Positions 50,950-64,000 are shown, counted from the stretch's first letter. The stretch: DNA of 64,000 nucleotides from Streptomyces spectabilis (GCF_008704795.1 NZ_CP023690.1:1054001-1118000); one strand, 5' to 3'. Program-made: numbers and translations. The notes: a model not told the origin generated them from the letters alone.

Positions 50950-53900
50950 TCAGGAGATGCCGAACTCCTTGCCGAGCATGTCGAACATCTCGTCGTCCGT
51001 GGCGTCGTCGAGGTCGTCGGCCGTCTGTGGGGCGGCGTCGGCGCGACTGTCGCGCCACGCGGTGAGCAGCGCGGACAGCCGGGCGCCGACCTGGTCGTCC
51101 TCGTCGTCGCCGGGCTTGACCGAGGCGAGGCTCGCCTCGATGCGGCTCAACTCGGCGAGCAGGGGCGCCACTCCACCCGCCGGCCCGCCCGGCACTCCGC
51201 CCGGCTCGTCGACGGCGAGCGTGCCGGCGAGGTGGCCGACCAGGTCGAGCAGGGTCGGATAGTCGAAGATCAGGGTGGCGGGCAGGCGGAGTCCGGTGGC
51301 CACGTTCAGCCGGTTGCGCAGGTCGACCGCGGTCAGCGAGTCGAATCCGAGCTCGGTGAACGCGCGCCGCTCGTCGACCGCCTCGGGTCCGGGGAACGCG
51401 AGGACGGCGGCGACCTGGGCGCACACCAGATCCGTCAGGGCGGACGTCCGCTCGGTCGCCGTCAGCGCCGCGAGCCGCTCCCGCAGCGCGGCGGCGGGGT
51501 CGCCCCCGGCCTGCGCCGCCCTGCGGGTCGTCGTCCGCACCAGAGCGCTGAGCACGGGCGGCACCTGCGGGAGTTCCCGCACGGCCCGCAGGTCGAGCCG
51601 CATCGGTACGACGACCGGGTCAGGGCCGACGGCCACCGCGTCGAACAGGTCGAGACCCTGCTCGGCGGTCAGGCCCACGGCCCCGGTCCTGGCCATCCGG
51701 GCGCCCATGCCGTCCTCCGTGGCCCACAGGCCCCAGGCCAGCGAGGTCGCGGCCAGGCCCTGGGCCCGGCGGTGCCGGGCCAGCGCGTCCAGGAACGCGT
51801 TGGCCGCCGCGTAGTTGCCCTGCCCCGGCGAGCCCAGCGTGCCCGTCACCGAGGAGAACAGCACGAAGGCCGACAGGCCCATCTCTCGGGTCAGTTCGTG
51901 CAGGTGCCAGGCACCGTCGACCTTCGGCCCGAACACGGTGTCGATCCGCTCCGGCGTCAGCGAGCCGATCGTGCCGTCGTCCAGTACGCCCGCGGTGTGC
52001 ACCACAGCGGTCACCGGATGCTCGGCCAGCAGGGCCGCCACCGCGTCCCGCTGGGCCACGTCACACGCGACGACGGCGACCTCGGCACCCAGGCCCACCA
52101 ACTCGTCGTACAGCGCGCCCACTTGACCGCGCCGACTGGCCAGGACAAGGCGTCGCACCCCGTGCCGCACCACCAAGTGCCGCGCCACCAAACCACCGAG
52201 CATCCCGCTCGCACCGGTCACCAGCACCGCGCCGCCACCGGCACCGGCACCGGCACCGGCGCCGAAGGCAGGACCCTCCTCCGACTCCGCGGGGCGGGCA
52301 CGCACGAGCCTCGGCGCGAACATCTCGCCGCCGCGCACGGCCAGTTCGGGTTCCGGGCTCGTGACGGCGGACTTCCAGCCGTCCGCGTCGTCGACGTCCA
52401 CGAGCACGATGCGGTCCGGGTTCTCCGACCGCGCCGTGCGCACCAGGCCCCACACCGCGGCCGACGCCAGGTCCGCCACGGCGTCATCGGGGCCGACCGC
52501 CACCGCGCCGCGGGTCACCAGGACGAGACGCGACGCCGCGCACCGCTCATCGGCCAGCCAGCCCTGCACCAGCTCCAGGGCGGTGTGCACCTCGCGGCGC
52601 ACCGCGTCCACGGCGCGGGACTCCCCGTCGCGGAACTCCGCGCAGTGGACCACCACGTTCTCCGGCAGCGCCTCCTCCGCTTCCAGGGCCGACCGCAGCG
52701 CGGCCCAGTCCGCGAACTCCGCCACCGAACCGGCGTTCCCGGCCGCCGCCGCAGCCGGTGCCCAGTCCAGACGGAACAGCGACTCCCAGGCCTGCCGCGG
52801 CAACGTGCCCGACACCGGGCGAAGCACCAGCGAGTCGATCGTGGCCACGGGAGCGCCCGCCGCGTCGGTGACCGTGAGCGACACCCCGTCCGAGGCCGTG
52901 GGCGCCAACCGCACCCGCAGCACCGTCGCGCCGGAGGCGTGCAGCCGCACGCCCGACCACGAGAACGGCAGCCTGCCGGGACCGTCGGCCCCGCCCATCA
53001 GCCCGATGGCGTGCAGCGCCGCGTCGAGCAGCGCCGGGTGCAGACCGAAGCCGCCCGCTTCCACGCCGTCCGGCAGCGCGACCTCGGCGAACACCTCGTC
53101 GCCCTTGCGCCAAGCCGACCGCAGGCCTTGGAACAGCGGCCCGTAGCCGAAACCGCCGTCGGCCATGCGGTCGTAGAGCCCGTCGAGCCCCACGGCCTCC
53201 GCGCCCGCGGGCGGCCAGGCACCGGCGTCGGCCGACGGCTCATCGGCGCCGCCCACGAGCACACCGCTCGCGTGCCGGACCCACACGTCACCGTCGTCGC
53301 CCCGCGCGTGCACCGTCACCGTGCGGCGGCCGGATTCGTCCGCCACGCCCACCTGGACCTGCACCAGCACACCGCCGCGCTCGGGCACCACCAGCGGCGC
53401 CTCAAGGGTCAGCTCCTCCACCAGGTCGCAGCCGACCTGGTCACCCGCGTGGATCGCCAGGTCGAGGAACGCCGTGCCCGGCAGCAGCACCGAGCCCTGG
53501 ATCGCGTGCTCGGCCAGCCACGGGTGGGACTCCAGGGACAGCCGGCCGGTGAAGAGCCCCCCGTCCGAGTCGGCCGTGTCGATGACCGCGCCGAGCAGCG
53601 GGTGACCGGCCGAGCCGAGCCCGGCGGCGTTCAGGTCGCCCGCCCCCACCCCGGCGTCCAGCCAGTAGCGCTCGCGCTGGAAGGCGTACGTCGGCAGGTC
53701 CACGCGCCGCGCGCCCTGACCGGCGAAGAAGGCTTCCCAGTCGAGCCGTACGCCCCGCGTGCACAGGTGCGCCACGGCGGACATCAGCGCGGACTCCTCG
53801 GCCCTGTCGGCCCGCAGCACCGGTACGAACCCGGCGTCGGGCGCCGACTCCGGCCCCAGCGCGGACAGCGTCCCGCCCGGGCCGACCTCGACGAACGTGG

Positions 53901-56900
53901 CCACGCCCTCGGCCGTGAGCGTCGTCACGGCGTCCGCGTAGCGCACCGATTCGCGTACGTGGCGCACCCAGTACTCCGGCGACCCGAGTTCCTCGGCGGT
54001 CGCCCGGACGCCGGTGAGTGTCGACACGATCGGGATCGCGGGCGACCCGTACGACACCTCCTCCAACACGGCCCGGAAGTCGTCCAGCATCGGGTCCATC
54101 AACGGCGAGTGGAAGGCATGGCTCACCTTCAGCCTGGTGACCTTACGACCCGCCGCACGCCACCGCTCCCCCACCGCCTCCACATCAGCGGCAGCACCGG
54201 AGATGACCACCGAGGAAGGGCCGTTGACCGCCGCGATGCCCACCGTCTCCGGCAGATCCACTGCGACTTCGGCTTCCGTCGCCTGGATCGCGACCATCGC
54301 ACCGCCCTGCGGCAGCGCCTGCATCAGCCCGGCACGCGCCGACACCACCTTCACCGCGTCGGCCAAGGACCACACACCCGCCACGTACGCGGCAGCCAGC
54401 TCACCGATCGAGTGGCCCGCCAGCACGTCCGGGCGTACGCCCCACGACTCCAGGAGACGGAACAGCGCCACCTCCACCGCGAACAGCGCGGGCTGCGTCA
54501 CCCCCGTCTCATTCAGCGCATCGGCGTCCTCGCCGAACAGCACGTCTCGGACCACCGGCCCGAACTCCGCCAGCACCTGGTCCAGCGCCTCGGCGAACAC
54601 CGGGAAACGGTCGGCCAGTTCACGCCCCATACCCAGCCGCTGCGACCCCTGACCCGAGAACAGGAAACCCACCCCGCCCACGGCTACCGAACCCGCGACC
54701 AGGCCGGGGGACGGAACCCCTTCGATCAGCGCGGTCAGACCATCGAGGAGCGCAGCACGGTCGTCGCCCACCACAACAGCCCTGTGTTCGAAGGCCGAAC
54801 GCGCCGTGACCAGCGAATAGCCGATGTCCCGCACGCCCAGCCGCGGCTCGGCCCCGACGTGCTCCCGCAGCCGGGCCGCCTGCTCACGGAGTGCTTCCGC
54901 GTTCCGGGCCGACAGCACCCACGGCACCACGCCGTCGGCGGGAGCCGGTACGTGCTCCTCGCTCGGCACGTACTCGATGATGGTGTGGGCGTTGGTGCCG
55001 CTCACACCGAACGACGACACGCCGGACCGCCGCAGCCGACCGGTCTCCGGCCACGGCTGGGACTCCGTCAGCAACTCCACGGAGCCCGCGGCCCAGTCCA
55101 CCTTCGACGACGGCGCGTCCACGTGCAGCGTGCGCGGCAGCACGCCGTGGCGCATCGCCATCACCATCTTGATGACACCGGCGACACCGGCGGCGGCCTG
55201 CGTGTGACCCAGGTTCGACTTGATCGAGCCGAGCCACAGGGGGCGGTCGGCGGGCCTGTCCTGGCCGTAGGTGGCGAGGACGGCCTGGGCCTCGATGGGG
55301 TCGCCGAGGGTGGTGCCCGTGCCATGGGCCTCGACGGCATCCACGTCGGACGGCGTCAGACCCGCGCTCGCGAGGGCCTGACGGATGACCCGCTGCTGCG
55401 AGGGGCCGTTCGGCGCGGTCAGGCCGTTGGACGCGCCGTCCTGGTTCACCGCGGAGCCGCGGATCACGGCCAGGACCGGGTGGCCGTTGCGGCGGGCGTC
55501 CGACAGGCGCTCCACCAGCAGCATGCCGACGCCCTCGCCCCAGCCGGTGCCGTCCGCGGTGTCCGAGAACGACTTGCACCGGCCGTCCGCGGACAGGCCG
55601 CGCTGGCGGCTGAAGTCGACGAACGTGCTGGGGGTCGCCATCACGGCGACACCACCGGCGAGCGCCATCGTGCACTCCCCCTTATGCAGCGCCTGGATCG
55701 CCCAGTGCAGGGCGACGAGCGACGAGGAGCACGCGGTGTCGACGGTGACGGCGGGCCCCTCCAGGCCCAGCGCGTAGGCGACGCGGCCTGATGCGACGCT
55801 TCCCGACCCGCCGGTGCCGAGGTAGCCCTCGACGTCCTCCGAGACCGCGCGCAGCCGCGACACGTAGTCGTGGTACATCACGCCCGCGAACACGCCGACG
55901 GCCTTGCCCCGGGCCGAGTTCGGGTCGATGCCCGCCCGCTCGAAGGCCTCCCAGGAGGTTTCCAGGAGCAGCCGCTGCTGCGGGTCCATCGCGAGGGCCT
56001 CGCGCGGCGAGATCCCGAAGAACGCCGGGTCGAACAGGTCGGCGTCGTGCAGGAAGCCGCCCTCGCGGGTGTACGAGGTGCCCGTGCGCTCGGGGTCCGG
56101 GTCGTACAGGGCGTCCACGTCCCAGCCCCGGTTGGCGGGGAACTCGCTGATGGCGTCGGTGCCGTCCAGGACGAGCCGCCACAGGTCCTCCGGTGACGCG
56201 ACCCCGCCGGGGAACCGGCAGCTCATGCCGACGATCGCGATCGGTTCGTCGGACACGCCCACCGTCGTGTGCGTGGGCGCGGCCACGACCGGCGCGCCCG
56301 CGAGCTCGGCGCTGATGAACGCGGCGAGCGCGGCGGGGTTCGGGTGGTCGAAGACCAGCGTCGCGGGGAGGCGCAGCTCGGTGGCCGCGTTGAGGTGGTT
56401 GCGCAGCTCGACGGAGCTGAGCGAGTCGAAGCCCAACTCCCGGAAGGCGCGGTCGGGTTCGACGGCGTGCGCCGAGCTGTGCCCGAGCACCGCCGCCGCG
56501 TGGGTGCGGACGAGGTCGAGGAGTGCCTTGTCGCGTTCGGCCTCGGTCAGGCCCGCCAGGGACTGCGCCAGGGCGGACCGGTGGGCGGGATCGGCGGTCC
56601 TGCGTGCCGTGTTCCGCACCAGTCCGCGCAGCAGGTGGAATACGGGCTGGGTACGTGCCTGCCGCCGCAGCACGGAGAAGTCCAGCGGTACGGGCGCGAG
56701 CAGCGCACGGCCGGTGGAGCCCGCGGCGTCGAACAGGGCCAGGCCTTCGGCCGGGCCGATCGGGATGGCGCCGCCGCTGGTGATGCGGCGTACGTCAGTC
56801 TCGTCGAGGCTTCCGGCCATGCCGCCGGACGTCTCCCACAGGCCCCATGCCAGCGAGGTCGCGGGCAGACCCTGGGCACGGCGGTGCTGCGCGAGCGCGT

Positions 56901-59900
56901 CCAGGAAGGTGTTCGCCGCCGCGTAGTTGCCCTGCCCCGGAGCCCCGAAGACACCCGAAGCCGACGAGAACAGCACGAACGCCGACAGGCCGAGATCGGC
57001 GGTCAGCTCGTGCAGATGCCACGCCGCGTCGACCTTCGGCCGGAAGACGGTGCCGATCCGCTCGGGCGTGAGTGAGCCGATCACCCCGTCGTCCAGTACG
57101 CCTGCCGTGTGCACAACGGCGGTCACAGGGTGCTCGGCCAGGAGGGCCGCCAGCGCTTCGCGGTCGGCCACATCGCACGCCGCGAACACGACCTCCGCGC
57201 CCTGCGCGGCGAGTTCGTCCCGCAGCTCCGCGGCGCCTTCGGCATCGGCACCGCGCCTGCTGACCAAGAGGAGGTTTCGTACACTGCGCTCGGCGACCAG
57301 ATGCCGGGCCACCAGACCACCCAGCGTGCCCGTCGCACCCGTGATCAGTACGGCACCCGCGCCGAAGCCAGGGTCATCCACCACCGACTGCCGCGCCCGA
57401 ACCAGACGCGGAGCACAAGCCACACCCGAACGCACCGCCAACTGCGGCTCCCCACTCGCCAACACCGAAGGCAGCACATCGACCGAAGCCGCCTCCTCGT
57501 CCAGGTCCACCAGCACGATCCGGTCGGGATTCTCCGACTGAGCCGACCGCACCAGACCCCAGACGGTGGCGTGGGCGAGGTTGGGCACATCCTCGTCGTC
57601 GGCGCCCGCGACCGCGCGCCTGGTCACGATCACCAGGCGCGCCGCGTCGAACCGCCCCTCGGCCAGCCAGGCCTGCACCGCGGCAAGCGCCCAACTCGCC
57701 GCCTCGTGCGCACTGACGGCCGGGTCAGAGGTGGCAGCGACCGGGCACGACAGGGCGACGAAGTCCGACAGCTCCGCATCCTGCGCCTGGGCCAGCGCCT
57801 CCAGATCGGTGGTCCACTCCACCGTCGGGGCACCGCCGTCGGACAGCTGCACCGGCACCCAGTCGACGCCGAACAGCGTGTCGCCGCGGTCGTCAGCGGC
57901 GGTCTGGGCCGGGGCGGCCGGGCGCAGTACCAGCGAGTCGATCGTGGCCACCGGGGCTCCGGAGCCGTCCGCGACCGTCAGCGACACACCGTCCGGTCCC
58001 GTGGGAGAGAGCCGCACCCGCAGTGCCGTCGCGCTGGAGGCGTGCAGCCGTACTCCGGACCAGGAGAACGGCAGCTTTCCGGGGGCGTCGGCCGCGCCCG
58101 TGAGCCCGGTGGCGTGCAGCGCCGCGTCGAGCAGCGCCGGATGCAGCCCGAAGCCCTCCGCCTTCACCCCCTCGGGCAGCGCGACCTCGGCGAACACCTC
58201 ATCGCCCGCGCGCCACGCGGCCCGCAGCCCCTGGAACACCGGGCCGTAGCCGAAACCGCCCTCGGCCATGCCCTCGTAGAACCCGTCGAGGTCCACGACC
58301 TCCGCCCCGGCGGGCGGCCACGCGACCAGCGGGGCACCTTCGGACCGCCCGCCCGCCCGCAGCACACCGGTGGCGTGCCGGGTCCACGAACGGCTGTCCT
58401 CCATGTCGCCCGTGCTGGAGTGGAAGGTCAGCTCACGCCTGCCGGACGCGTCCTCGGCACCGACCCACACCTGTACGCGCACGGCACCGCTCTCGGGCAG
58501 CACGAGCGGCGCCTCAAGGGTCAGCTCCTCCACCAGGTCGCAGCCGACCTGGTCACCGGCGCGGATCGCCAGGTCGAGGAATGCCGTACCGGGCAGCAGC
58601 ACCGAACCCATGACCGCGTGATCGGCCAGCCAGGGGTGGCTCTGGACCGAGAGGCGGCCGGTCAGGAGCGCCCCGTCCGTGCCGGCCAGGGCGACGCTCG
58701 CGCCAAGGAGCGGATGCTCCGCCGCACCGAGTCCGGCGGCCGAGACGTCGCCGAACAGCGGCAGCACGTCGGGCCAGTACTGTTCGCGCTGGAAGGCGTA
58801 CGTGGGCAGGTCCACCCGACGACCACCACGACCTGCGAAGAACACCTCCCAGTCCACCCGGACACCGCGCACGTGCAGTTGCCCCGCAGCGGTCATGACG
58901 GCCACCGCTTCCGGACGGTCGCCACGCAGGACCGGCACGAAGGCCGCCTCCGGGGCGCACTCCCGCCCCAGAGCCGACAGCGTGCCGCCCGGACCGACCT
59001 CGACGAACGTACCGACACCGTCCTCGCCCAACGCGCGGACGGCGTCAGCGAACCGTACGGACTCCCGTACGTGACGCACCCAGTACCCCGGCTCCGCCAA
59101 CTCCTGGGCGGTCACCCGGACGCCGGTGAGTGTCGACACGATCGGGATCGCGGGCGCCTCGTACGACACGGACTCCAGCACGCGGCGGAAGTCGTCCAGC
59201 ATCGAGTCCATCAGCGGCGAGTGGAACGCGTGACTCACCTTCAGCCTGGTGACCTTACGGCCCGCCGCACGCCACCGCTCGCCCACCGCTTCCACATCAG
59301 CGGCGACACCCGAAACAACCACCGAGGCCGGGCCGTTCACCGCCGCGATGCCCACCGTCTCCGGCAGGTCCACGACTTCGGCCTCCGTCGCCTGGATCGC
59401 GACCATCGCACCGCCCTGCGGCAGCGCCTGCATCAGCCCGGCACGGGCCGACACCACCTTCACGGCGTCGGCCAAGGACCACACACCCGCCACGTACGCG
59501 GCAGCCAGCTCGCCGATCGAGTGACCCGCCAGTGCGTCCGGGCGTACGCCCCACGACTCAAGGAGACGGAACAGCGCCACCTCGACGGCGAACAGCGCGG
59601 GCTGCGTCACCCCGGTCTGGTTCAACACATCGGCGTCGTCGCCGAACAGCGCCTCGCGCACGCCCGGATCGAACTCCGCAAGGACTTCGTCGAGCGCCTC
59701 GGCGAACACCGGGAAGCGGTCCGCCAGTTCACGCCCCATGCCGAGCCGCTGCGACCCCTGCCCCGAGAACAGGAAACCCACTCGGCCGGGCTCACCCGCC
59801 ACGCCGGTGACCGCGCCACCGGTCACCCGGCCCTCGGCCACCGACTCCAGCGCCTCAAGCAGCTCCGACCGCTGAGCGCCGACCACCACCGCGCGGTGCT

Positions 59901-62900
59901 CCAGCAGCGCGCGCGAGGACACCAGCGAACGACCCACGTCCGCCACCGACAGATCCGAGGACTCCGCCACGAACGACCGGAGCCGCGCGGCCTGCTCCCG
60001 CAGCGCCTCGCCGGACCGCGCCGACAACACCCACGGCACCAGGCCGCCCTCGTGGGCGGATTCCGTCACCGCCTCCGGCGCTGTCGCCGGAGCCTGCTCC
60101 ACGATGACGTGGGCGTTCGTCCCGCTGAAGCCGAACGACGACACACCGGCCCGCCACGGCCGGTCCACCACGGGCCACTCGCGCTCATCGGCGAGGAGTT
60201 CCACCGCGCCCGCGGACCAGTCGACGTGGGGCGACGGCTCGTCCACGTGCAGGGTGCGCGGCAGCACACCGTGCCGCATCGCAAGAACCATCTTCATGAC
60301 ACCCGCCACACCGGCGGCGGCCTGCGTATGACCGATGTTCGACTTCACCGAACCCAGCCACAACGGCCGGTCGGCGGGACGACCCTGCCCGTACGTGGCG
60401 AGGAGCGCCTGCGCCTCGATCGGGTCACCCAGCTTGGTGCCGGTGCCGTGGGCCTCGACCGCGTCCACATCGGTCGCGGTCAGGCCCCCGCTCGCGAGGG
60501 CCTGGCGGATCACGCGCTGCTGCGAGGGACCGTTCGGGGCGGTGAGACCGTTGGACGCGCCGTCCTGGTTCACCGCCGAACCCCGGATCACGGCGAGCAC
60601 CTGGTGCCCGTTGCGCTCCGCGTCCGACAGGCGCTCCACGAACAGCATGCCGACGCCCTCGCCCCAGCCGGTGCCGTCCGCGCCCGCGCCGAACGCCTTG
60701 CAGCGGCCGTCCACGGACAGGCCCCGCTGGCGGCTGAACTCGATGAACGAGCTGGGCGTCGACATCACGGTCACGCCGCCCGCCAGGGCCATCTCGCACT
60801 CGCCCTTGTGCAGGGCCTGCACCGCCAGGTGCAGGGCGACGAGCGACGACGAGCACGCGGTGTCCACCGTGACGGCGGGGCCTTCGAGGCCGAAGGTGTA
60901 CGAGAGGCGGCCCGAGGCGACACTGGCCGCGTTGCCGGTCGCCGCGTAGCCGCCCACGTCCTCGGTGGCGCCGGCGAGGACCCAGCCGTAGTCCTGCATG
61001 TTCGAGCCGATGAACACGCCGACGCGCTCACCGCGCAGGGAGTCCGGGGCGATGCCCGCGCGCTCGAAGGCCTCCCAGGAGGTCTCCAGGAGCATCCGCT
61101 GCTGCGGGTCCATCGCCAACGCCTCGCGCGGCGAGATCCCGAAGAAGCCCGCATCGAAGGCGCTCACGCCGGAGAGGAACGCGCCGGACCGGGAGTAGGA
61201 GGTGCCCACGGAGTCCGGATCGGGGTCGTACAGCGCCTCCAGGTCCCAGCCGCGGTCGGTCGGGAAGTCCGCCACCGCGTCCCCGCCCGCCACGAGCACC
61301 CGCCACAGGTCCTCGGGGCTCGCCACGCCACCGGGGAACCGGCACGCCATGCCCACGATCGCGATCGGCTCGTCGGACGCGCCCGCCACGGTGACCGCGG
61401 CGGCGGTGGCCGAGGCCGTGCCGCAGAGCTCGTCCCGCAGATAGGCGGCCAGCGCGGCCGCGTTCGGGTAGTCGAAGACCAGGGTGGTGGGCAGGACGGC
61501 CCCGGTGGCCTCGTTGAGGCGGGCCCGCAGCTCCACCGCCGTCAGTGAGTCGAAGCCCAGCTCCCTGAAGGCGCGCGTCGCCGGGAGCGCGTCGCCGGAC
61601 GCGTGCCCGAGGACCGCGGCCGCCTCGAACCGTACGAGGTCGGTGAGCTGCCGCTCCTGCTCGGCCCCGTCCAGACCCGTGAGCCGCCGCGCCAGGGCCG
61701 ACGAGCCCTGGTCCTCCGGCGCGGCCGCGAACGCGGCGCGCACCTGGGGCAGTTCACTCAGGAGCGGGCTGGGGCGCTGGGCCATGAACGTGCCCGCGAA
61801 CCGCTCCCAGTCCACGTCGGCGATGGCGACGTTCCCGTCACCGCGCTCAAGGGCCGTGGCCAGGCCCACGATCGCGACAGCGGGAGCCATCGAGGGCAGG
61901 CCCCGGCGGCGCAGCTGTGCCGCGGCGTCCTGCCCGGCGTCGGCGACCATGCCGCCGTAGGCCCACGGGCCCCACGCCACCGCCGTGGCGGGCAGGCCCG
62001 CGGCCCTGCGGTGCTCGGCCAGCGCGTCCAGGTAGGCGTTGGCCGCGCCGTAGGCGGACTGGGCGCCGCTGCCCCATACGCCGGAGATCGACGAGAACAG
62101 CACGAACGCGTCCAGCGGCGTGTCGCCGAGCAGCTCGTGCAGGTGCCTGGCACCGACGGCCTTGGCCGCCAGCACGTCGGCGAACCCACCCAGGTCGGAC
62201 GGGTCGAGGTCGGTGAGGAGGGCGGAGCGCTCGATGCCCGCCGCGTGCACGACCGCGTCGAGCGCCGGAACGCCCGCGAGGAGCGCCGCCACCGACTCCC
62301 GGTCCGTCATGTCGCAGGCGGCGAACGTCACCCGCGCGCCCAACTCCACCAGCTCGGCTTCCAGTTCCGTGGCGCCCTCTGCCTCGGCGCCACGACGGGA
62401 CGCCAACACCAGGTGCTCGGCCCCGCGCTCCGCCAGCCAGCGCGCCACGTGCCCGCCCAGGGCGCCGAGGCCGCCGGTGACGAGGACCGTGCCGCGCGGC
62501 GTCCAGCCCGCCCCGGTCGCCCCGTCCAGCGGCGCGGGCACCAGCCTGCGGCCGAGGACCGCGTCGCCGCGCACGGCGACCTGGTCCTCACCGCTCCCGG
62601 CGGCGAGCACCGAGGCCAGCAGGTCACCCGCCGGCTCGTCGCACACCTCCGGTACGTCGACGAGTCCGCCCCAGCGGGCGGGCTGCTCCAGAGCGGCCGC
62701 CCGGCCCAGGCCCCACACCATCGACTGCTCGAACCCGGCCACGGCGTCGTTCGCGTCGGCCGCCACCGCGCCCGACGTCACGCACCACAGCGGCGCCGCG
62801 ACACCGGCGGCACCGAGCGCCCGCAGCAGCCCGACCGTGGCCCCGACACCGGCGGGCACCACCGACGCGCCCGCGTCCGCGAGCCCGAGGAGCGAGACCA

Positions 62901-64000
62901 CGCCGGTCACCGCGGGCACGTCGGCCAGCCGCTCCGCCCAGTCGACCGCCTCCGGGTCCACGCGCAGGATCTGCGCCTCGGCGCCGTTCCGGGTCAGCGC
63001 GTCGCGCAGCCACTCGGCCCGACCCTCGCCCTGTGGCGCCACGACCAGCCACGTGCCGCTCACCTTCTGGGAGTTGAGGGTGACCGGCCGCCACTCGACC
63101 CGGTACCGCCAGCCCTCCACGGCGGCGCGCCCCTGCTGCTCCCTGCGCCACGCGGAGAGGCGCGGCAGCACGGCACTCAACGGAGCGTCGGACGACACGT
63201 CCAGGGTGCGGGCGAGATCGGCGATGTCCCCGTCCTCTACGACGCCCCAGAACCGCGCCTCCCCCGGGGACAGCCGCTCGACGGCCGCGTCGGCAGGCAC
63301 GGCGTCCAGCCAGTAGCGCTCACGCTGGAAGGCGTACGTCGGCAGGTCCACGCGCCGCGCGCCCTGACCGGCGAAGAAGACCTCCCAGTCCACCCGGACA
63401 CCGCGCACGTGCAACTGCCCCGCAGCCGCCATGACGGCCACCGCTTCCGGACGGTCACCACGCAGCACCGGTACGAAGGCCGCATCGGGCGCGCACTCCC
63501 GCCCCAGCGCGGACAGCGTGCCGCCCGGCCCCACCTCGACGAACGCCCCTACGCCGTCACCCGCGAGCGTGCTCACGGCGTCGGCGAACCGTACCGACTC
63601 CCGTACGTGGCGCACCCAGTACTCAGGCTTCGCCAACTCCTCGGCCGTGGCCGACCGGCCCGTGAGCGTCGACACGATCGGGATCGCGGGCGGCCCGTAC
63701 GACACGTCCTCCAGCACGGCGCGGAAGTCGTCCAGCATGGGGTCCATCAGCGGCGAGTGGAAGGCGTGGCTCACCTTCAGCCCGGTGACCTTGCGGCCCG
63801 CCGCACGCCACCGCTCGCCCACCGCCTCCACATCAGCGGCGACACCCGAAACAACCACCGAGGAGGGGCCGTTCACCGCCGCGATACCTACGGCCTCCGG
63901 CAGATCCGCGACGACTTCGGCCTCCGTGGCCTGGATCGCGACCATCGCACCGCCCTGCGGCAGCGCCTGCATCAGCCCGGCACGCGCCGACACCACCTTC
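50950..64000 (-). CDS. Type I PKS, partial: (AT)-KR-ACP + two KS-AT-DH-KR-ACP modules
   Basis: About 4350 codons are visible; the N-terminus lies beyond the window. In reading order it holds the end of an AT with KR and ACP, then two complete modules, then a C-terminal acidic docking peptide ([20 protein letters not shown]). All three ATs are malonyl-type (HAFHSP). Two KRs are B-type with LDD. The first lacks LDD and has Trp eight residues before the catalytic Tyr ([10 protein letters not shown]), so it is A-type, probably A1. The gap to the next PKS is 48 bases and the docking peptides suit each other. ORF continuity shows no frameshift. Confidence 0.95.
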   Translation of the reverse strand, partial: KVVSARAGLMQALPQGGAMVAIQATEAEVVADLPEAVGIAAVNGPSSVVVSGVAADVEAVGERWRAAGRKVTGLKVSHAFHSPLMDPMLDDFRAVLEDVSYGPPAIPIVSTLTGRSATAEELAKPEYWVRHVRESVRFADAVSTLAGDGVGAFVEVGPGGTLSALGRECAPDAAFVPVLRGDRPEAVAVMAAAGQLHVRGVRVDWEVFFAGQGARRVDLPTYAFQRERYWLDAVPADAAVERLSPGEARFWGVVEDGDIADLARTLDVSSDAPLSAVLPRLSAWRREQQGRAAVEGWRYRVEWRPVTLNSQKVSGTWLVVAPQGEGRAEWLRDALTRNGAEAQILRVDPEAVDWAERLADVPAVTGVVSLLGLADAGASVVPAGVGATVGLLRALGAAGVAAPLWCVTSGAVAADANDAVAGFEQSMVWGLGRAAALEQPARWGGLVDVPEVCDEPAGDLLASVLAAGSGEDQVAVRGDAVLGRRLVPAPLDGATGAGWTPRGTVLVTGGLGALGGHVARWLAERGAEHLVLASRRGAEAEGATELEAELVELGARVTFAACDMTDRESVAALLAGVPALDAVVHAAGIERSALLTDLDPSDLGGFADVLAAKAVGARHLHELLGDTPLDAFVLFSSISGVWGSGAQSAYGAANAYLDALAEHRRAAGLPATAVAWGPWAYGGMVADAGQDAAAQLRRRGLPSMAPAVAIVGLATALERGDGNVAIADVDWERFAGTFMAQRPSPLLSELPQVRAAFAAAPEDQGSSALARRLTGLDGAEQERQLTDLVRFEAAAVLGHASGDALPATRAFRELGFDSLTAVELRARLNEATGAVLPTTLVFDYPNAAALAAYLRDELCGTASATAAAVTVAGASDEPIAIVGMACRFPGGVASPEDLWRVLVAGGDAVADFPTDRGWDLEALYDPDPDSVGTSYSRSGAFLSGVSAFDAGFFGISPREALAMDPQQRMLLETSWEAFERAGIAPDSLRGERVGVFIGSNMQDYGWVLAGATEDVGGYAATGNAASVASGRLSYTFGLEGPAVTVDTACSSSLVALHLAVQALHKGECEMALAGGVTVMSTPSSFIEFSRQRGLSVDGRCKAFGAGADGTGWGEGVGMLFVERLSDAERNGHQVLAVIRGSAVNQDGASNGLTAPNGPSQQRVIRQALASGGLTATDVDAVEAHGTGTKLGDPIEAQALLATYGQGRPADRPLWLGSVKSNIGHTQAAAGVAGVMKMVLAMRHGVLPRTLHVDEPSPHVDWSAGAVELLADEREWPVVDRPWRAGVSSFGFSGTNAHVIVEQAPATAPEAVTESAHEGGLVPWVLSARSGEALREQAARLRSFVAESSDLSVADVGRSLVSSRALLEHRAVVVGAQRSELLEALESVAEGRVTGGAVTGVAGEPGRVGFLFSGQGSQRLGMGRELADRFPVFAEALDEVLAEFDPGVREALFGDDADVLNQTGVTQPALFAVEVALFRLLESWGVRPDALAGHSIGELAAAYVAGVWSLADAVKVVSARAGLMQALPQGGAMVAIQATEAEVVDLPETVGIAAVNGPASVVVSGVAADVEAVGERWRAAGRKVTRLKVSHAFHSPLMDSMLDDFRRVLESVSYEAPAIPIVSTLTGVRVTAQELAEPGYWVRHVRESVRFADAVRALGEDGVGTFVEVGPGGTLSALGRECAPEAAFVPVLRGDRPEAVAVMTAAGQLHVRGVRVDWEVFFAGRGGRRVDLPTYAFQREQYWPDVLPLFGDVSAAGLGAAEHPLLGASVALAGTDGALLTGRLSVQSHPWLADHAVMGSVLLPGTAFLDLAIRAGDQVGCDLVEELTLEAPLVLPESGAVRVQVWVGAEDASGRRELTFHSSTGDMEDSRSWTRHATGVLRAGGRSEGAPLVAWPPAGAEVVDLDGFYEGMAEGGFGYGPVFQGLRAAWRAGDEVFAEVALPEGVKAEGFGLHPALLDAALHATGLTGAADAPGKLPFSWSGVRLHASSATALRVRLSPTGPDGVSLTVADGSGAPVATIDSLVLRPAAPAQTAADDRGDTLFGVDWVPVQLSDGGAPTVEWTTDLEALAQAQDAELSDFVALSCPVAATSDPAVSAHEAASWALAAVQAWLAEGRFDAARLVIVTRRAVAGADDEDVPNLAHATVWGLVRSAQSENPDRIVLVDLDEEAASVDVLPSVLASGEPQLAVRSGVACAPRLVRARQSVVDDPGFGAGAVLITGATGTLGGLVARHLVAERSVRNLLLVSRRGADAEGAAELRDELAAQGAEVVFAACDVADREALAALLAEHPVTAVVHTAGVLDDGVIGSLTPERIGTVFRPKVDAAWHLHELTADLGLSAFVLFSSASGVFGAPGQGNYAAANTFLDALAQHRRAQGLPATSLAWGLWETSGGMAGSLDETDVRRITSGGAIPIGPAEGLALFDAAGSTGRALLAPVPLDFSVLRRQARTQPVFHLLRGLVRNTARRTADPAHRSALAQSLAGLTEAERDKALLDLVRTHAAAVLGHSSAHAVEPDRAFRELGFDSLSSVELRNHLNAATELRLPATLVFDHPNPAALAAFISAELAGAPVVAAPTHTTVGVSDEPIAIVGMSCRFPGGVASPEDLWRLVLDGTDAISEFPANRGWDVDALYDPDPERTGTSYTREGGFLHDADLFDPAFFGISPREALAMDPQQRLLLETSWEAFERAGIDPNSARGKAVGVFAGVMYHDYVSRLRAVSEDVEGYLGTGGSGSVASGRVAYALGLEGPAVTVDTACSSSLVALHWAIQALHKGECTMALAGGVAVMATPSTFVDFSRQRGLSADGRCKSFSDTADGTGWGEGVGMLLVERLSDARRNGHPVLAVIRGSAVNQDGASNGLTAPNGPSQQRVIRQALASAGLTPSDVDAVEAHGTGTTLGDPIEAQAVLATYGQDRPADRPLWLGSIKSNLGHTQAAAGVAGVIKMVMAMRHGVLPRTLHVDAPSSKVDWAAGSVELLTESQPWPETGRLRRSGVSSFGVSGTNAHTIIEYVPSEEHVPAPADGVVPWVLSARNAEALREQAARLREHVGAEPRLGVRDIGYSLVTARSAFEHRAVVVGDDRAALLDGLTALIEGVPSPGLVAGSVAVGGVGFLFSGQGSQRLGMGRELADRFPVFAEALDQVLAEFGPVVRDVLFGEDADALNETGVTQPALFAVEVALFRLLESWGVRPDVLAGHSIGELAAAYVAGVWSLADAVKVVSARAGLMQALPQGGAMVAIQATEAEVAVDLPETVGIAAVNGPSSVVISGAAADVEAVGERWRAAGRKVTRLKVSHAFHSPLMDPMLDDFRAVLEEVSYGSPAIPIVSTLTGVRATAEELGSPEYWVRHVRESVRYADAVTTLTAEGVATFVEVGPGGTLSALGPESAPDAGFVPVLRADRAEESALMSAVAHLCTRGVRLDWEAFFAGQGARRVDLPTYAFQRERYWLDAGVGAGDLNAAGLGSAGHPLLGAVIDTADSDGGLFTGRLSLESHPWLAEHAIQGSVLLPGTAFLDLAIHAGDQVGCDLVEELTLEAPLVVPERGGVLVQVQVGVADESGRRTVTVHARGDDGDVWVRHASGVLVGGADEPSADAGAWPPAGAEAVGLDGLYDRMADGGFGYGPLFQGLRSAWRKGDEVFAEVALPDGVEAGGFGLHPALLDAALHAIGLMGGADGPGRLPFSWSGVRLHASGATVLRVRLAPTASDGVSLTVTDAAGAPVATIDSLVLRPVSGTLPRQAWESLFRLDWAPAAAAAGNAGSVAEFADWAALRSALEAEEALPENVVVHCAEFRDGESRAVDAVRREVHTALELVQGWLADERCAASRLVLVTRGAVAVGPDDAVADLASAAVWGLVRTARSENPDRIVLVDVDDADGWKSAVTSPEPELAVRGGEMFAPRLVRARPAESEEGPAFGAGAGAGAGGGAVLVTGASGMLGGLVARHLVVRHGVRRLVLASRRGQVGALYDELVGLGAEVAVVACDVAQRDAVAALLAEHPVTAVVHTAGVLDDGTIGSLTPERIDTVFGPKVDGAWHLHELTREMGLSAFVLFSSVTGTLGSPGQGNYAAANAFLDALARHRRAQGLAATSLAWGLWATEDGMGARMARTGAVGLTAEQGLDLFDAVAVGPDPVVVPMRLDLRAVRELPQVPPVLSALVRTTTRRAAQAGGDPAAALRERLAALTATERTSALTDLVCAQVAAVLAFPGPEAVDERRAFTELGFDSLTAVDLRNRLNVATGLRLPATLIFDYPTLLDLVGHLAGTLAVDEPGGVPGGPAGGVAPLLAELSRIEASLASVKPGDDEDDQVGARLSALLTAWRDSRADAAPQTADDLDDATDDEMFDMLGKEFGIS
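51200..56250 (-). other. PKS module 3: KS-AT-DH-KR-ACP
   Basis: Approximate limits are KS 54965-56250, AT 53780-54680, DH 52805-53612, KR 51730-52235 and ACP 51200-51440 (Ser at 51337-51339). DH motif is [11 protein letters not shown] near 53500. KR LDD is near 51975. A Gly-Ala repeat stands at the front of the KR core. Predicted extension is malonyl, trans double bond. Confidence 0.85.
52234..52263 (-). repeat. GGTGCC hexanucleotide repeat inside a KR-coding region
   Basis: GGTGCC is repeated about four times on the minus strand, coding a run of alternating Gly and Ala just before [12 protein letters not shown] of the module 3 KR. The equivalent point of module 4 lacks the run ([11 protein letters not shown]). 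Confidence 0.8.
56300..61374 (-). other. PKS module 2: KS-AT-DH-KR-ACP
   Basis: Approximate limits are KS 60090-61374, AT 58880-59790, DH 57920-58715, KR 56830-57360 and ACP 56300-56530. The KS differs from the other three by [17 protein letters not shown] in place of GVFAGVMY(H/N)DY. DH motif is [11 protein letters not shown] near 58610. KR LDD is near 57085. Predicted extension is malonyl, trans double bond. Confidence 0.85.
61420..64000 (-). other. PKS module 1, partial: AT-KR-ACP
   Basis: The AT is cut by the window end (HAFH near 63760). No DH motif lies between AT and KR; the linker [20 protein letters not shown] with EWRPVTL is typical of KR-only modules. KR core is at 61970-62500 with [12 protein letters not shown] and [15 protein letters not shown]-type. 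ACP Ser is near 61552. Predicted extension is malonyl with a retained L-configured beta-hydroxyl. The KS lies outside the window. Confidence 0.8.

Overview
The window looks like a Streptomyces (or close actinomycete) chromosome segment. Support comes from very high GC with strong third-position GC bias, GTG starts, GGAGG-type ribosome sites, a DUF5133 protein, an ANTAR protein, a RamB-type regulator beside glyoxylate-shunt genes, and a type I modular polyketide synthase (PKS). No rRNA, tRNA, CRISPR array, insertion sequence or phage gene was seen.

Region 1 (1-16.4 kb) is a mosaic of small regulator/enzyme units: MerR + HEAT-repeat protein (MerR is cut by the window edge), DGPF-domain protein + decayed ECF sigma factor, an NB-ARC ATPase, a DJ-1/PfpI protein, Dps, DUF5133, SRPBCC, ANTAR, AraC, VOC/LysR, TetR/amidase, a ferredoxin-metallo-beta-lactamase fusion, and Old Yellow Enzyme/MerR. 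Several divergent pairs carry obvious operator palindromes. Three MerR genes (471, 16027, 23945) are each associated with the same promoter design: TTGACC, a 19-base spacer holding a dyad, then a -10 hexamer.

Region 2 (16.4-22.1 kb) is a glyoxylate/C2 assimilation unit: a RamB-like regulator, divergent from isocitrate lyase, malate synthase and a 3-hydroxyacyl-CoA dehydrogenase. Region 3 (22.1-38.7 kb) holds an NTF2-like protein, small secreted proteins, an aminotransferase, a serine hydrolase with a TetR regulator and three tandem operators, a 950-residue metzincin without signal peptide, an MFS exporter-MarR operon with a long inverted repeat, a beta-propeller protein, a sigma-like protein fused to a membrane segment and sensor-like domain, a YbaK-type deacylase, and a LysR/DapA pair.

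Region 4 (38.0-64.0 kb) is the 3' end of a type I PKS cluster read on the minus strand: a LuxR-type regulator at the border, a type II thioesterase, a terminal PKS with two KS-AT-DH-KR-ACP modules and a thioesterase, and an upstream PKS, cut by the window edge, with a partial AT-KR-ACP module and two more KS-AT-DH-KR-ACP modules. All five AT domains carry malonyl-type motifs and all DH and KR motifs look intact. If the line is collinear, the last five cycles build a beta-hydroxyl followed by a conjugated tetraenoyl thioester that the TE releases as an acid or lactone. The loading module, early modules and tailoring genes lie outside the window, so the compound cannot be named.
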